A DNA stretch of 64,000 nt from Siphonodentalium dalli (lineage: Eukaryota; Mollusca; Scaphopoda; Gadilida; Siphonodentaliidae). Position numbers and translations under genes: made by a program. The stretch spans positions 137,717,954 through 137,781,953 of the forward strand of contig CP136064.1 in NCBI GenBank assembly GCA_032622095.1, in the 5' to 3' direction. Shown in pieces: positions 1 to 11,689 of the stretch (the first letter of the stretch is position 1; each line of letters starts with the position of its first letter). The notes beneath the pieces were generated by a model. The model had not been told where the DNA came from. It saw only the letters and a program-made list of their open reading frames with translations, and searched no databases.

Positions 1-804
1 TAAAATGCGGAAATTGAACCTTTCAATTTCATGTGTCTTGGATCTTTACGAGAAAACAGTTGTTCCTATTTTGTTATATGGTTCTGAAGTATGGGGTGTG
101 GGAAATATTGCTATTATAAATACTACTGAATTATGGTTTCTGAAGTTTATACTCAATTTGAAGACCACAACACCATCAGTAATGGTCTACGGTGAAACTG
201 GATTGTTTCCCATACAGACACGAATCAAGCAACGAATTATCAATTTTGGTCCAAACAGATGATGGGTAAACAAACAAAGATAAGTTTTATGTTTTATTGT
301 AGCCTATATAGTAGTAAAAGCCGTACAAGTAATCAAAGGCGTGGGCGCATGGACTGGATAACCAGGGTTAAAAAATATTTTTAATGATTTAGGAATGGGA
401 TCAATTTTCTTCTCACAATATGTCAACCTAAACTGGTTAAACAGCACAGTAAAGCAGAGAACGCGTGATATTTATCTTCAGGAATGGTATGGCGCATTCC
501 GTTTTTATCGATTAATTAAAGAGCATCACACACAAGAACACTATCTTACATACTTGAAAACACGAGAAGTCGTAGCTTTAATACGTTTCAGACACGAAAT
601 CATAGGTTACCGATTGAAGTCGGAGATTGGAAGGGAATGGACCTAGACAAAAGGCAATGTAATTTATGTAACAGATCTGAATATCATTTGTTATTGACTT
701 GCCAAAAATTATCACACATACGTCAAAAGTTCATAGCTAGATATTACTACACAAACCCGACCTTGGAAAAAATGCGACAACTTGTGTCCATCCAGAACAA
801 GTAA
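1..804 (+). pseudogene. LINE reverse transcriptase, C-terminal fragment (decayed)
   Basis: Three consecutive reading frames (5-262, about 260-380, 395-646, then a shifted frame to the TAA at 802-804) together read like the region after the polymerase core of a non-LTR retrotransposon ORF2. The first piece has the familiar 'VVPILLYGSEVWG' segment and 'VYGETGLFPI'. The next has 'KISFMFYC'-like text. The last has a Cys/His finger-like string (CNLC, then EYHLLLTC) typical of the LINE C-terminus. At least two frameshifts and a stop separate the pieces, so it is not functional. The RT core with its FADD motif would lie to the left of the window. The clade cannot be set from this part. Confidence 0.82.
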
Positions 805-1692
805 GTAGTGCGAAATATCTGTAGATTTTTGATAGAGGCGAAATATTTCTTATATATATAGAATGATAGGATTACTTTATACTTGCAGATACATCCCCAT
901 GAATGTCATTTATACGTATATCTCCACACATATGCCCCTCTCACCCCCCCCCCCCCAGTTTACAGAGCAGCATGGCTAGTGGGCCACTGAGTCAGGTTGA
1001 CCCACTAGAGGCGAACCAACCATGCACTTCATATGGTTGGTATCGCAGTAGCTCCTCCTGCACCCCCTTAAATCGGGAGTATAGTAGGTACACACGGAGC
1101 GCAAAATCACACTGACCTGGGTGTAACCCAGATACCCGACACTCCTGGTGCGAAAGTATCGATATGCATGTTAACTATATGCTATTTAACTCGAATATCT
1201 ACATACCTTTCATGGATGTGTGGACCGGTCGTCGGTGGCGGATGAGGCCCGGGACTCCGCATGTACTGGACTATTGTCCATGCATGGGTAGGTCCGGGAT
1301 ATCGACCGACGCCGACGCCATGTTTCGCACATCTGTGGGGAATGCTAGTAATCAGCGCTATATACATAACTTATACATATTAATCCATATTATTTAATAT
1401 ATTCTATTCATTTATATCTATTATACCGTTTATACTCGAAGTCGAGATATATTTTGTCCCCAAGGACCGACGCATGCAATTGTTTATATTTGGACCGACC
1501 CCCACCTTTATTATGTTGTTCTATAAGTGCATATACATGTCACAATTATCCTTCAATGTTCGTTGTAATGATTGAAATGATTCAATGATTGTTTAGTTAA
1601 ATGTGAACCAGGGTCGGTCTGTCTATATATGCACTTTCTTTATGTCATACAATGCATGATTGATAAGAAATAAAATATTGATTGATTGACTG
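805..1692 (+). mobile_element. Probable 3' UTR and tail of the LINE at 1-804
   Basis: No coding sequence is supported here. The stretch ends in AATAAAATATTGATTGATTGACTGA-like text, that is, an AATAAA followed by a short (ATTG)n tail, which is a common 3' end for invertebrate LINEs. It follows the ORF2 fragment in the same direction, so it is read as its 3' UTR. A poly-C run lies at about 945-957, and GC-rich inverted sequence around 1215-1315 may be a separate insertion. The two small ORFs on opposite strands at 1164-1397 overlap and have no recognisable content. Confidence 0.5.
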
Positions 1693-1742
1693 AAGGAGGT
1701 GGTAAAGCTCGAGATTGCATGCTTGTTTGTGACTTGTGAGCT

Positions 1743-1945
1743 GATACTCTCATGTGCCTAATCACTGTGACGGCCAATAATAGTGATAGTGGGGATTTGA
1801 GGCTGAAATTAATAATAGTGATAGCAATTTAACTCTATATACTGTATGTATCTATGCCAAATAATTTAATGATCGTTGAATTTTTTTTCCAAAAATAATA
1901 ATCATGCAGCACATGCTGACAATATTGTAAGCATCTGAGAGTATA
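1743..1945. mobile_element. MITE, family with ATACTCTCA ends (copy 1)
   Basis: Begins ATACTCTCATGTGCCTAAT and ends in the inverted form (CATCTGAGAGTAT). The interior is rich in 'AATAATAGTGATAG'. A clearly related copy is at 55158-55343, where the inverted ends are better preserved (ACTCTCAGGTGCCTAATAAT against ATTATTAGGCAGCTGAGAGT). No ORF. It is a small non-autonomous DNA transposon; the superfamily is not evident. Confidence 0.7.
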
Positions 1946-2478
1946 TTAACATTTAATTAATTGCCCGGGATAAATTACATGAGTGAAAGGGACGGAAAGC
2001 AAAATCAATCACAAAGTCACTTAAATCATGCACTTTTAAGTGTGGACCTTCACGCAATCACGTACATTGAAATACATTATTAACTTATTAAGGAACAGGT
2101 ATTTTATAATTTATTACCTGTACTGTGTTTTTTTCATTGTTACAAACATCCCTTTCGCAACAGCAAAAAGTGCCCATGGTTTGTACTGGTGGAATATATA
2201 TAATCTTGAAGGGCATATGTACTAGCTAGAATAGAGATTCATGGCATGATCTAAGAAAATGCTACCAGATTAACAAATTATATGACCATCTGGGATTGCC
2301 TCATGAGTCATGTAGAAGGTCATGACAGTTCCACCAGCTTGGCATCGAACTTATTATGTATAGGATAACCGATGATTCCAATGTGTCAATTCGACAATAG
2401 AACGTACGCAAGGCTACATCTAATAATGGTTTCACAAATAGCCATTATAGTTGTTAGCCCTGCTGACCGAGCTCCCGC
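1946..2478. other. Unassigned AT-rich sequence
   Basis: No gene, RNA or clear repeat seen. The 61-aa ORF at 2040-2225 has no recognisable features. Confidence 0.5.
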
Positions 2479-2944
2479 TTAAAGGTAGTCAATCCGATCA
2501 TACGCTCCTAATTTACTAATTCTTTGGCTTCGCAGGGCTTCGAGGTTAACAAATATTTGATTCTAGTCAAGGAACCCACCCATCAAAGCTCAGAGTGATC
2601 AAATATCGATTTTTGTTATTACTCGAGATAAGTAATAATACGTGGCTCAGAAACACGTGATCAAACTGAAGATCTCGTACAAAATTGCGGATGAAGATGG
2701 ATAACTCTAAAATCGAGTGGTTATACGGCAAAATGTGTTGATACTTAAGTCTTAAGTGATAATACGGCCTATTTTTGTTGATAAATAAAAAGTTTTGGGA
2801 AATTTGAAACCAATTGACAGTGGTTAGCATTAATTATTTCGTCGCAATAAATCTATTCTAATAACTAAAGCGTATTTTGAAGAAATGTTGTTGTTGTTGT
2901 ATCTTGTTGATATAGGACTGTCTGATCGGATTGAGTACCTTTAA
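2479..2944. mobile_element. MITE flanked by TTAA, AGGTA-TCAATCCGATC ends (copy 1)
   Basis: TTAA (2479-2482) is followed by AGGTAGTCAATCCGATC. At the other end GATCGGATTGAGTACCT is followed by TTAA (2941-2944). These are inverted repeats inside a TTAA target duplication, as produced by Kolobok- or piggyBac-type transposases; purines next to TTAA favour Kolobok. The interior includes 'CAAAGCTCAGAG', 'TTGACAGTGGTTAGCATTA' and a (GTT)n stretch, all shared with the copy at 59111-59540. The 87-aa minus-strand ORF inside is a chance frame. Confidence 0.75.
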
Positions 2945-4445
2945 TGCTTAAAGTTTAAACTGAGAACACAGTGTTAGAATCATGATATAATTTATAATTG
3001 AGAATGGTAAAACAAATCACCGTTAATGGCATTATTAATAGTTAATCACGTTTAACTTGATCTGTCCATCACAGGAAACATAATTCAGACCGTAGATGGA
3101 AAGTTGGAAATTGTTCAAACATATCCTCTCACTACACTCAGTCACTCTGCTGTCTCTGCAGTGTGCCGAGAGCGAATGGGAGATGTTCTTCTTTTTCTTC
3201 ACTGACCAATTTTATGGACTCACTTAATCCACAGTGCACTAGGCTTCACATGTTTGTCACATTTGTGTGTAGTCTGTATATGGCCAGAATTGTATTCTGA
3301 CCCGAGTCACTGTGATTGTGGCTGAGCCTGAAGTCGGTGATAACTAAATCACTAAATGAGTAAATCAGTGAGTCAGCTTTTAAATGTCCATTTCCTGATT
3401 TCCTTGACCTGACATGCAGTGACAGCTATTAAATTTGGTGAAGTAGAAGGCAAAATTTGCCACTTGCAACACCAACCAGTCCAAGTGAAAAAGACTTAAC
3501 ATTTAACAGAACAAGTCAAATCACCGTGAGTGGGGACCACAGACCATTGACCTTCATTTTCATATTTTTTCAGTCACAGATTCATTTTCACATTTGTTCA
3601 GTCACAGACTCATAACTAATCTGTTTCTTTTCAAACTGACTGAGTTTCAATTTCACTGTTCAACTTCAGAAGTCTGGAATGGTGGCTTCACACACAATGT
3701 ATGCCCAATCGAGTGGCTTATACCCATAAAATTCAGTACGAGAACCACAACTGAAATTCGAATGGCGAGTGCCAATAACTAATTCCACTGGTCTGGTGGA
3801 CGCCATTTTCTGACGACAATTACGTAATCATTTGCAGCGTTGACCTAACTGAAACGGTACGGAATCTGACGAGGTTTGCCGAATGCTATGCGCATAGGTC
3901 AACTAAATCCACATTAATCATTTAATTTTGAATAAGGTTGATTTTGTTTTTCAAATTTAATATTGTTGTTGTGGGGATGCTGATCGAAGAAGTAAAATAA
4001 ATTCGTGTTATTAATTTGTCAATTCATTTTACAATGGCGGCCGCCACTGTGGCCCATAGGTCCGAATCGCCCGGATGTAAAAACTATTTTTCACCCACTG
4101 ACCGACGCACGAAGCGCGTCCAGTGGGTGTCTATAATCGTAGGACTTGTGCGTTTCTGCTGAATTGAACTAGTGCCTATGCGTTTCTGCTGAGCTGTACT
4201 GACGTTTGATCACAAAATAAAATTATAATCATTATCAAAGCACATGTTTGGATAACACCGCCATAAACAGTGACATATTATGACGTTGACCTCGTATCGT
4301 CAATAAAATTAGAGTTATAACTTATAAAACTAAGAATTACTGCTAAAGTATTTCTACCAATTGGGTAACTAGATTCGTGTTGAGCTGGAACTTGAGAAAT
4401 TTCAATTTCAACCAATTGAAATGCCGTTGAAAACCGAAGGGTTAA
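2945..4445. other. Unassigned sequence with minor internal repeats
   Basis: No coding region supported. Small direct repeats occur near 3560-3610 (TCAGTCACAGA twice) and 4150-4195 (TGCGTTTCTGCTGA twice). Nothing else is recognisable. Confidence 0.45.
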
Positions 4446-4768
4446 GCGATTATCGCAATAGGATATGGGAACACCGTGTGCGTAACGTAACTATCACAAG
4501 TATAACGTACTCTGATAACAACTTATCGCCAAATTCATGTTTCAAACAGTTTAAACATGTCACCTTAAAATTCGGCTTCTTTTATTTTATTTTTATGAAA
4601 ATGAATAATAAATATGGTGATAAATATGTATAATATGTATATAACGACAAATAGAGTAAAATTAGCCATTTTCCCGTGAAACTTAGGATAGGCAAGCCAG
4701 GTACAAAAATTGGTGAAATATGAGTACGAACGTCAAAGTGTTCCCCTGTCGTATTGCGATAATTGCCA
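4446..4768 (+). mobile_element. MITE with GATTATCGCAATA ends (copy 1)
   Basis: Left end GATTATCGCAATAGGATATG and right end CCTGTCGTATTGCGATAATT form imperfect inverted repeats. The interior ('GTAACGTAACTATCACAAG', 'CTCTGATAACAACTTATCG', 'CAAATAGAGTAAAATTAGCC') recurs in reverse orientation at 21620-21927. That similarity explains why ORFs at 4421-4633 and in the second copy give similar peptides: it is shared repeat sequence, not a protein family. Confidence 0.75.
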
Positions 4769-5212
4769 ACCGTCACTGCGAAGCGAAGACTCCAATGGCG
4801 ATTATTAATTCATTCATTTCGGCTGTTCAGTCTTCTAAGCTATTATACTTTCTTGGATATCTTGGAAGGTGTTTTGGGAGGATTGTTCTGATATATAAAT
4901 GTTGGATTAACCTTCCAAAAAGATGAGTTGACGCCTGCATTTCTTGGCATGAATATTAAGTTAATGAGCGCTCGTCTGCAACTTGCAAGTACAGTCATTG
5001 CCGAATCGGCGTGTTTTTGTGAAAATGTCACCAACATTTCTCCACTCGATTCTCTTAAAATGCGCCCTAATCGGTCAAATTCTTTTGATAATTCTATCTA
5101 AATACATCTTAGCTACTATTCGGATCTGCTGTCCTGGTCGAAAAAGGTTTAGTTTGACCAAAACGACTACTAGTATTGACAAAAGTTTGTTTACAAAATG
5201 ACTCGATGACCC
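4769..5212. other. Unassigned sequence
   Basis: Several overlapping 60-80-aa frames on both strands, none with recognisable content. No repeat identified. Confidence 0.45.
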
Positions 5213-6134
5213 GTCCACGGGAATACAGGAGAAGTCGGCCCCGCGCGAAGTCGGCCCCATACGAAGACGGCCCCACGCGAAGTCGGCCCCAGAGAAGTCG
5301 GCCCCAATATACAACGGAACAATTGTTTTAAATCATTCTTTATTTAGTGTGGAAAGAAAATCGTCCGAGGCCCAATTTATTTTTAAAACTTTGGCCTCTA
5401 AGGCGAAAAGTTTGGCAACGAAATTTTTACATCATGGAACATTAAAACTCGGGTTTTTGACATCTTGATATGAAATATGAAACTGGTAATAGTAATAATG
5501 ACAATATAATAATAACAAATCAAACAACATCGTCGTCGCTAGATTTAGATTAGATTTATTTTTGATAGTTCAGGTTATACATGTGTACATGAATACATAT
5601 TAGGCTCTTAAGTCTGAAATTAAATGGTACAACACCGAGCTGTCAGATACATCTTTAATATCTACAACTACCCAAGCAGACCCACAAACACGGAGATACT
5701 ATTTACCGAGAACAACCGAGGACAACCGAGAACAAGTCTAAAATTATTGATTAACAAACATGCTAAGCATTCTCAAATGGCCTACTCTCAGCACAAACAA
5801 GATACTTTTCCTCTCTTATTCTCTTCCATAAAATCCGATATAACCATGTAAATATATATAACCATGTAAAGTTCATTTTGTTATTACAACTAAGAAAACA
5901 TTGCGGACTTGACAATTAACCTACACAAACACTACACTGAATTAATCAAATTAATTTGGTGACATCACAATTAGACAACATAAACACTATCTCAATATAA
6001 TTAAGACAGTTTAATCCCTTCTAATTAATGTGGCCGACTTCTCTGGGGCCGTCTTCGCGTGGGGCCGTCTTCGTATGGGGCCGACTTCGTGCAGGGCCGA
6101 CTTCGTGCAGGGCCGACTTCTCCAGATACCGTCC
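5213..6134. mobile_element. Non-autonomous DNA transposon with iteron-array inverted ends
   Basis: The left arm (5231-5305) holds five copies of GAAGTCGGCCCC at a 15-16-bp period, starting at 5231, 5247, 5263, 5279 and 5294. The right arm (6031-6121) holds six copies in inverse orientation. Read inward from each end, the 3-4-bp linkers between iterons follow the same order (ATAC, ACGC, AGA), and the one unit with GAAGACGG is matched, so the arms are true inverted repeats and not independent minisatellites. The outermost sequence is shared less well (ACGGTATCTGGAGAAG against ACGGGAATACAGGAGAAG). The ~720-bp interior is AT-rich. A 75-aa frame at 5624-5851 starts 'MVQHRAVRYIFNIY', which weakly resembles a LINE C-terminus. 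No transposase was seen. Confidence 0.75.
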
Positions 6135-6167
6135 AGAATTTATAAATATTATCGAAATCAAATTCAA

Positions 6168-6502
6168 TTTCTTCCATCTAAAATATAATTACGCGCTGGA
6201 CTAGTGTCATTTTAAGAATATATAAGTATTACACACATACACACGAAGTCTCATGTCAAAATTTTGAAAAATGACAGTTTTATCGATATAAATCGATTTT
6301 AATGGCAAATTCCATGTTAAATTTTATCATAAAAAAAAAAATATTTCTTCCATCTAAAACATAATTTCGTGCTGTACCCTGTCAATTTAGGAATATATAA
6401 GTATCCCACACAGACACACCAAGTCTCAGCTTAAAGTTTTGAAAAATAAGCGATTTATCGACATAAATCGATTTGTAAGGCAGATGCCATGTTAAATAAA
6501 TT
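6168..6502. repeat. Tandem duplication, 176-bp period
   Basis: TTTCTTCCATCTAAAA starts at 6168 and again at 6344. Each is followed by matching text (CATAATTTCG/ACGCGCTG, GAATATATAAGTAT, ACACACCAAGTCTCA, TCGA-ATAAATCGATTT, CCATGTTAAAT). The two units are clearly diverged. Confidence 0.75.
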
Positions 6503-6589
6503 TTAGGGCCCTGCAAATGTTTTATGAGCTGTTCCATATTGGGCACCAGAGTCCATATTTGACCGGTTCTACCTGATAATTGTGCGACA

Positions 6590-7345
6590 GTACAGTCGCG
6601 TTACTTTATACGTCAACATTGGTCATTATCCATCGACAAATTTATTTTGGTCTAACGTATCAACCCATATTTACCCCGCGTAGCCTGACTAAGTGTCAAC
6701 ATTGGTCTTTATCGCTTCACTAATTTGTATCGTTTCATCGGTATGAATTCCATATCCAATTATCCACATATAACCAACCCAACCTCTAATCCCGGTCTAA
6801 TTTATTATTTTTTTTCATCATTTTTTACATAATATTTTATCACGTGATACTTATACTTATATGTCTGTGGTATTACTATAGTATACTGTATATGTATATC
6901 AATTGCTATGCCTTTCTATATAATCTTGGTGCCATCTATAGAGATAGAGATAATTTCACCCCCCCCCCCAATTTTATATCATTGCTGCTTTAGTACAGTC
7001 GCGATGCATTACATGGCAACATCGCTCCACTCATTTATGTCAGTTCATCGGTACGAACCCCTTTTTCTCCGAATCCATATAACCAACCCAACATCTTATC
7101 CCGTACCACTATAGAAGTCCATATAAAATGACTATTCTGGCAATATATAGAGATGACTAAGATTTTGACAGCCCCCCTATTTTATAGCCTTGTTGCAACA
7201 GTAGAGTTGAGATGCATAATATGTCAACATTGGTCGTTATCGCTCTACAAATTTATATCGGTTCAACCTTTAGTTCCCTGTATCGCCCACCCCTCCCTCA
7301 ATTTATTTTTTCATTTGTATTATAGTCTCGTTACGTACACATTTT
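6590..7345. repeat. Degenerate tandem repeat, roughly 210-bp period
   Basis: The string CAGTCGCG/GTAGAGTTGAGATGCAT... GTCAACATTGGTC.TTATCGCTC is found around 6595, 6695, 6993 and 7199. A matching 'ATAGAGATAGA..ATTTC' plus poly-C tract precedes the last two. Small ORFs here are by-products of the repeat. Confidence 0.55.
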
Positions 7346-7575
7346 ATCTCTTGTAACTTTTGCTTCAACACGCCGAGTTCCGCTGCAGACAATACAAAAC
7401 TGACAACATTTTGAAATGTAATCAAGGCTTCAAACTCATCTTATCCAAAAAAAACTCTGGCTACATAAGAAATTTGTGTATACGGTGTATGCGCATTTGT
7501 CGCGTTAAAAACCAAAGGTCCGAAGTCAAGGTCCAAATCCCCAACACACTGATGTGAGGTTTAACTCCATCTACA

Positions 7576-8058
7576 TACAGTAATGTCCAAAGTAATTGAT
7601 CACTTAACCACAGCAGAATTATGGGTATTTTTTCATGATTTTAAATCCTGAAAAATTACCAATAATTATGCTGTGGTTAAGTGGTCAATTACTTTGGGCA
7701 TTACTGCAACCAATATCAGGATTTGAGGTTTAATGATAACTCAATCCTCATACAGTAATGTTCAAACTAATTGACCACTTAACCACAGAAGAATAATGGG
7801 TAATTTGTCAGGATTTTAAATTCTGAAAAATTACCCATAATTCTGCTTTGGTCAAGTGGTCAATTAATTTGGGCATTACTGTAACCAATATAAGGATGTG
7901 AGGTTTAATGATAAGTCAATCCTCATACAGTAATGTCCAAAGTAATTGACCACATAACCACAGCAGAATTATTGGTAATTTTTCATGATTTTAAATCCTG
8001 AAAAATTACCAATAATTATGATGTGGTTAAGTGGTCAATTACTTTGGGCATTACTGTA
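7576..8058. mobile_element. Three tandem copies of a palindromic MITE (TACAGTAATG family)
   Basis: Three 133-bp hairpins (7576-7708, 7751-7883, 7926-8058) each run from TACAGTAATGTCCAAAGTAA to its inverse GGGCATTACTGTA, with arms containing CTTAACCACAGCAGAATTAT. The period is exactly 175 bp. The 42-bp spacer (AGGATGTGAGGTTTAATGA...) is repeated with each hairpin, and a partial spacer precedes the first. So MITE plus flank was amplified as a unit; these are not three separate insertions. TA at the ends fits a Tc1/mariner-type duplication. The same family is present singly at 60416-60620. Confidence 0.88.
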
Positions 8059-8429
8059 ACCAATATAAGGATGTGATGTTTAATGAGAACTCCATCCACA
8101 TAACTAATAAATATGTGTGAAAATTAAAAAAAAAAAATAATTCCATGATGGTGTCCAATATGGACTGCCTAATTCTGCTCCAAAAACATGTATATTGAAT
8201 ATATGAATGTTATTGGGTTAAACGGATTATTTCAATGATATTTTCATTAACTGGGATCCAAAACCCGACCTACGGGAGTGCGCTTCGGGCGCGACTGTAT
8301 CTTAAGCATATGTGCATATTTAATAAGCCAACAATTGGAATCCCAACAGAGAAACCACATTGACATTTAATAGAGAATTTCCATTAACTGCAATAACTTA
8401 AGGAATCTCTAATTAGGGCTGCACGGTAA

Positions 8430-8960
8430 TGAAAAAAAACATATCGAATAACTTATTATTTAACTAACCGAATAACTAATTGTGCTCAAGCCCAATAAAA
8501 AAAATCCTTAAGTTATTGTGCTTAAGCAAAGTTAGAGATACCTTATTGCGCTTAAGCACAATATGATATTCCTGTGCAATAAGGAATATTCTTATTGCGC
8601 TTAAGTGTAATAAGACATTCCTTATTACACATGAGCGAAATTACATCCATATTGACTTAAGCGCAATTAATATCTATCTCATTAGATCGCCCTTTATTTG
8701 TTCCACCCATTGTACCATGGGAATGGACAACACCACCTGAATTAAAGGGAGTGTATGTACACTATATAATATATTCCTTATTAAGAGATACCTTATTGAG
8801 TTTTATTATCTAAGCGCAATATGAAAAATTCCATCATTGCACTTAAACACAGTTAAATACTTCTATATTTCGCTTAGGTACAATAGAGATTCCCATACTG
8901 CGCTTAAGTGCAATTAGCTCTTCTTGGCAAGTTCTTGCGCTTAATTGTCATAATTGTATT
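8430..8960. repeat. Cluster of TTGCGCTTAAGCGCAA-like palindromes
   Basis: About ten variants of TATTGCGCTTAAG(C/T)RCAATA occur in both orientations, for example near 8513, 8545, 8598, 8652, 8808, 8838, 8870, 8897 and 8934, often beside 'ATTCCTTATT'. They are spaced irregularly (30-110 bp). No ORF is present. Confidence 0.7.
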
Positions 8961-10085
8961 GTAACTATTGTTTTGTCCTTTAATATTTCCCATACATCAT
9001 GTACACATATATTATGCTAGAAAAGTAGTACTATTGTTACTAATAGTACTCGTAGTAGTTAATATTACCTTACTGTCAATATTCTATCATGGTTAGTTTC
9101 AAAATCATAACGTTAATTGTTATTACTATTTGTGTGTATTGTACATGTACATCAGTCATCCATTAACAAACTTAAGCAGAGCCTGGTTGAATATCTACCA
9201 TATATGGTGGGTTATTCCCATCTTCGAGCTGTTGATGTCATTGAGACATTCAATGTTATTTTGCTATTTTGCATGCGAACTAGTAGACCCTCCAATAGCT
9301 TATCATTACCACTCGGGACAGTGGGTGTTTTTCCTCAATTAATTGAATTTCTTGTTTCAGGTTGATGGGTATATAAATTAGTGACGTCACAACTATACTT
9401 CCGTCGATTACGAACCGTAAAACAACCTTTGGGTTGTGATCAAAGGTAATGTAACATCTGACTGACACCCAGTTTACTACCATTGTCTCGAATAACAATG
9501 ACACGGTCGCTATCTGAAGAGATGTTCAATCTTTAATCTCGTTAAACCAAAAATAACAAAACATGATACATGTTTTTATACAATTTTGGACATAATCAAA
9601 TGCATGAAAGTATATGCATTATATATACACGTATATATTAGCTGAATCAAACTCCCTGTGGGAGCCTTTATTACTCGATTTAGGGGCTGGACAAAAGGCC
9701 GATGAATGTTATCCCCGTGTGTGCTTCGCGCTCATTTTGATCTTTTAAACATTTTGCTAAAAATATAATATATTATTAACAAAATATATTTAAAACAAAA
9801 TTCATTTTAAAACGGATTTGGCTCATCCGAGCTTCTAAATTTTGCCTACGTATTATGGAAGCAGTTATAAGATAGTTGATAAACACACGAAATATTGATA
9901 AACCGGCGTCACATGTTCTGAAAAATATTTGACATGGCCACAGCCATTTCCCTGCTGTTTCTAATTTTTCTTACATAAGTTAAATAAACGCTCTTTAATT
10001 CTACCACATCAGGAATAGGCCAACACGTACACTTTAAAACAAAGATATATAAAAATATGCTACACGTGTATAAACAATTGTAATA
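8961..10085. other. Unassigned AT-rich sequence
   Basis: Overlapping 70-80-aa frames around 9117-9504 have no recognisable content. The TAAAGAGCGTTT motif occurs in reverse at 9986-9997. Nothing else was identified. Confidence 0.45.
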
Positions 10086-10157
10086 CGACCCTGCCTAACT
10101 ATGCTTAAAAGCCATGTCCTGATTGGCCAGTGGCCCGAGTTACCATGGCTATCTCGT

Positions 10158-10207
10158 TCCAGTTTTGTGGTACAATTCTACTTTTTCCAATTGTACCACG
10201 AAAAAAA
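10158..10207. repeat. Short inverted repeat around TTTTGTGGTACAAT
   Basis: TTTTGTGGTACAATT is followed about 20 bases later by its inverse AATTGTACCACGAAAAA. The same GTGGTACAA core occurs in the large hairpin at 10975-11111, so the two are probably related elements. Confidence 0.55.
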
Positions 10208-10974
10208 TCGGTTTATTCAGATCGACGCACGCGACTTTTCCCGTCTTTTCTAACTCCGCGCAAACGGGGCATCAACGGAGTACACCCGCACGGCCGCACC
10301 CGTAACCCTTTGAATTTTGCTACATCTTGACAATCTTGCGAATTTTCTAGCGATTTGTCGCTTGAAACCAGTTTGGTTGCCAATGAATATGGTCCAAATG
10401 ATGTTATGGTATATTGATATATGTTACGACCAAAGAAAGTCACTTAATAAGTATATTAAATGACAAAATAAATCCATGGGGCCGGGCTGTGCATTCGTCG
10501 ATTCGAATCTCGATCATATTCGTCGATTCGATATTTCGGAATCAAGTTGAAAATGAAAGCGTTTGTTCACCAGTACAGAAGGGGGATAAGATCCTTTAGA
10601 TCGCTTTGTGTAAGGAAAATGGTCCATAGTCGATGATCATATTCATGTTGTCCCAACAACGTTCAACACAGAAATGACCGCAATTCGTATTTCCTGTACA
10701 ATTTAAATGAAAGGCACGGGCGCCGCTGAAAACACATCGTTTTTTAGCCAATCACAACGATTATTTTCTAGAAGAGGTGCCTCGAAAAGTCAATGGGGGA
10801 ATTTCATAACAAGACAAGATTACCGGAGTATTCCATGCAAATAAATCGAGTACGCCCAATACGAATTACACCACGAAATGTTTTCTCACCTGAGACCGAA
10901 AAAGCGCAGTATTTCGTTGACTATTCAGTCGAATTGTGACCATAAACTTTCAGTCGTATTACAAAAGAAATAAA
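10208..10974. other. Unassigned sequence
   Basis: Short overlapping frames (10213-10443, 10414-10599) lack recognisable content. CGTCGATTCG is duplicated near 10496-10530. Confidence 0.4.
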
Positions 10975-11111
10975 TACACGGTGTATCGGTGTGTATGGTC
11001 AAGTTGTACCACAAAACACTGATTGTAGGACTCCGCTACGCGTCGTCCTACAATCAGTTTTTTGTGGTACAACTTGACCATACACACCTCTACACCGTGT
11101 ATTTATTTCTT
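10975..11111. mobile_element. Palindromic (hairpin) MITE, about 137 bp
   Basis: Left arm AAGAAATAAATACACGGTGT... with GTGTGTATGGTCAAGTTGTA and ACTGATTGTAGGACT. The right arm is the inverse of all of these, ending ACCGTGTATTTATTTCTT. The loop is a few bases around CCGCTACGCG (about 11031-11041). Arms are near-perfect, so the insertion is recent or under gene conversion. Confidence 0.85.
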
Positions 11112-11360
11112 AATTGTATATACACGTACATGTATGGTAATTAAGTTACGGAGATTACGCACACGTTACAGACAAGCAGGATGTGCATTCAATTAATATA
11201 TAACGAAAAAAAACAAACAATAATATTCATGCTAAAATTAAGGTATATTTAAATGGTTTTCCACTGCAAGTGTACGTATATATGTATATATGTAAACATT
11301 ACATAGTTTGCGAGGGTCTATTTGCGCTTAAAATTCGAATTAAGTGATTGAGGGACATAA

Positions 11361-11689
11361 TAACAAATTGTTTATTTATTGATACCTGCATGTAACAAAT
11401 TAATAATTCTGGCATTTTGAAAATATCAACCATAATATAAAAAATGTACAGCATACACTGCATATGTATGTATGTTTCAAAATAAACTACAGTAAAAGGT
11501 TTCCGCTATGGTGTGATCAAACGGTCCATATAATAACAAATTATTTATTTATTGATACCTGCATGTAACAAATTAATAATTCTGGCATTTTGAAAATATC
11601 AACCATAATATAAAAAATGTACAGCATACACTGCACATGCATGTATGTTTCAAAATAAACTACAGTAAAAGGTTTCCGCTATGGTGTGA
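11361..11689. repeat. Direct duplication, 173-bp period
   Basis: 11361-11517 and 11534-11689 are nearly identical (TAACAAATT.TTTATTTATTG ... GGTTTCCGCTATGGTGTGA), separated by 16 bp. Few mismatches mean a recent tandem duplication. Confidence 0.88.

Noticed and set aside
7576-8058. CRISPR-like regular repeats
   Set aside because: Repeats are 133-bp palindromes with 42-bp spacers that are identical to each other, in a eukaryotic context; it is a tandem MITE array.
10123-10443. Overlapping ORFs in three frames near 10.2 kb
   Set aside because: Mutually overlapping, no conserved motif, and no splice-site pattern to support an exon.
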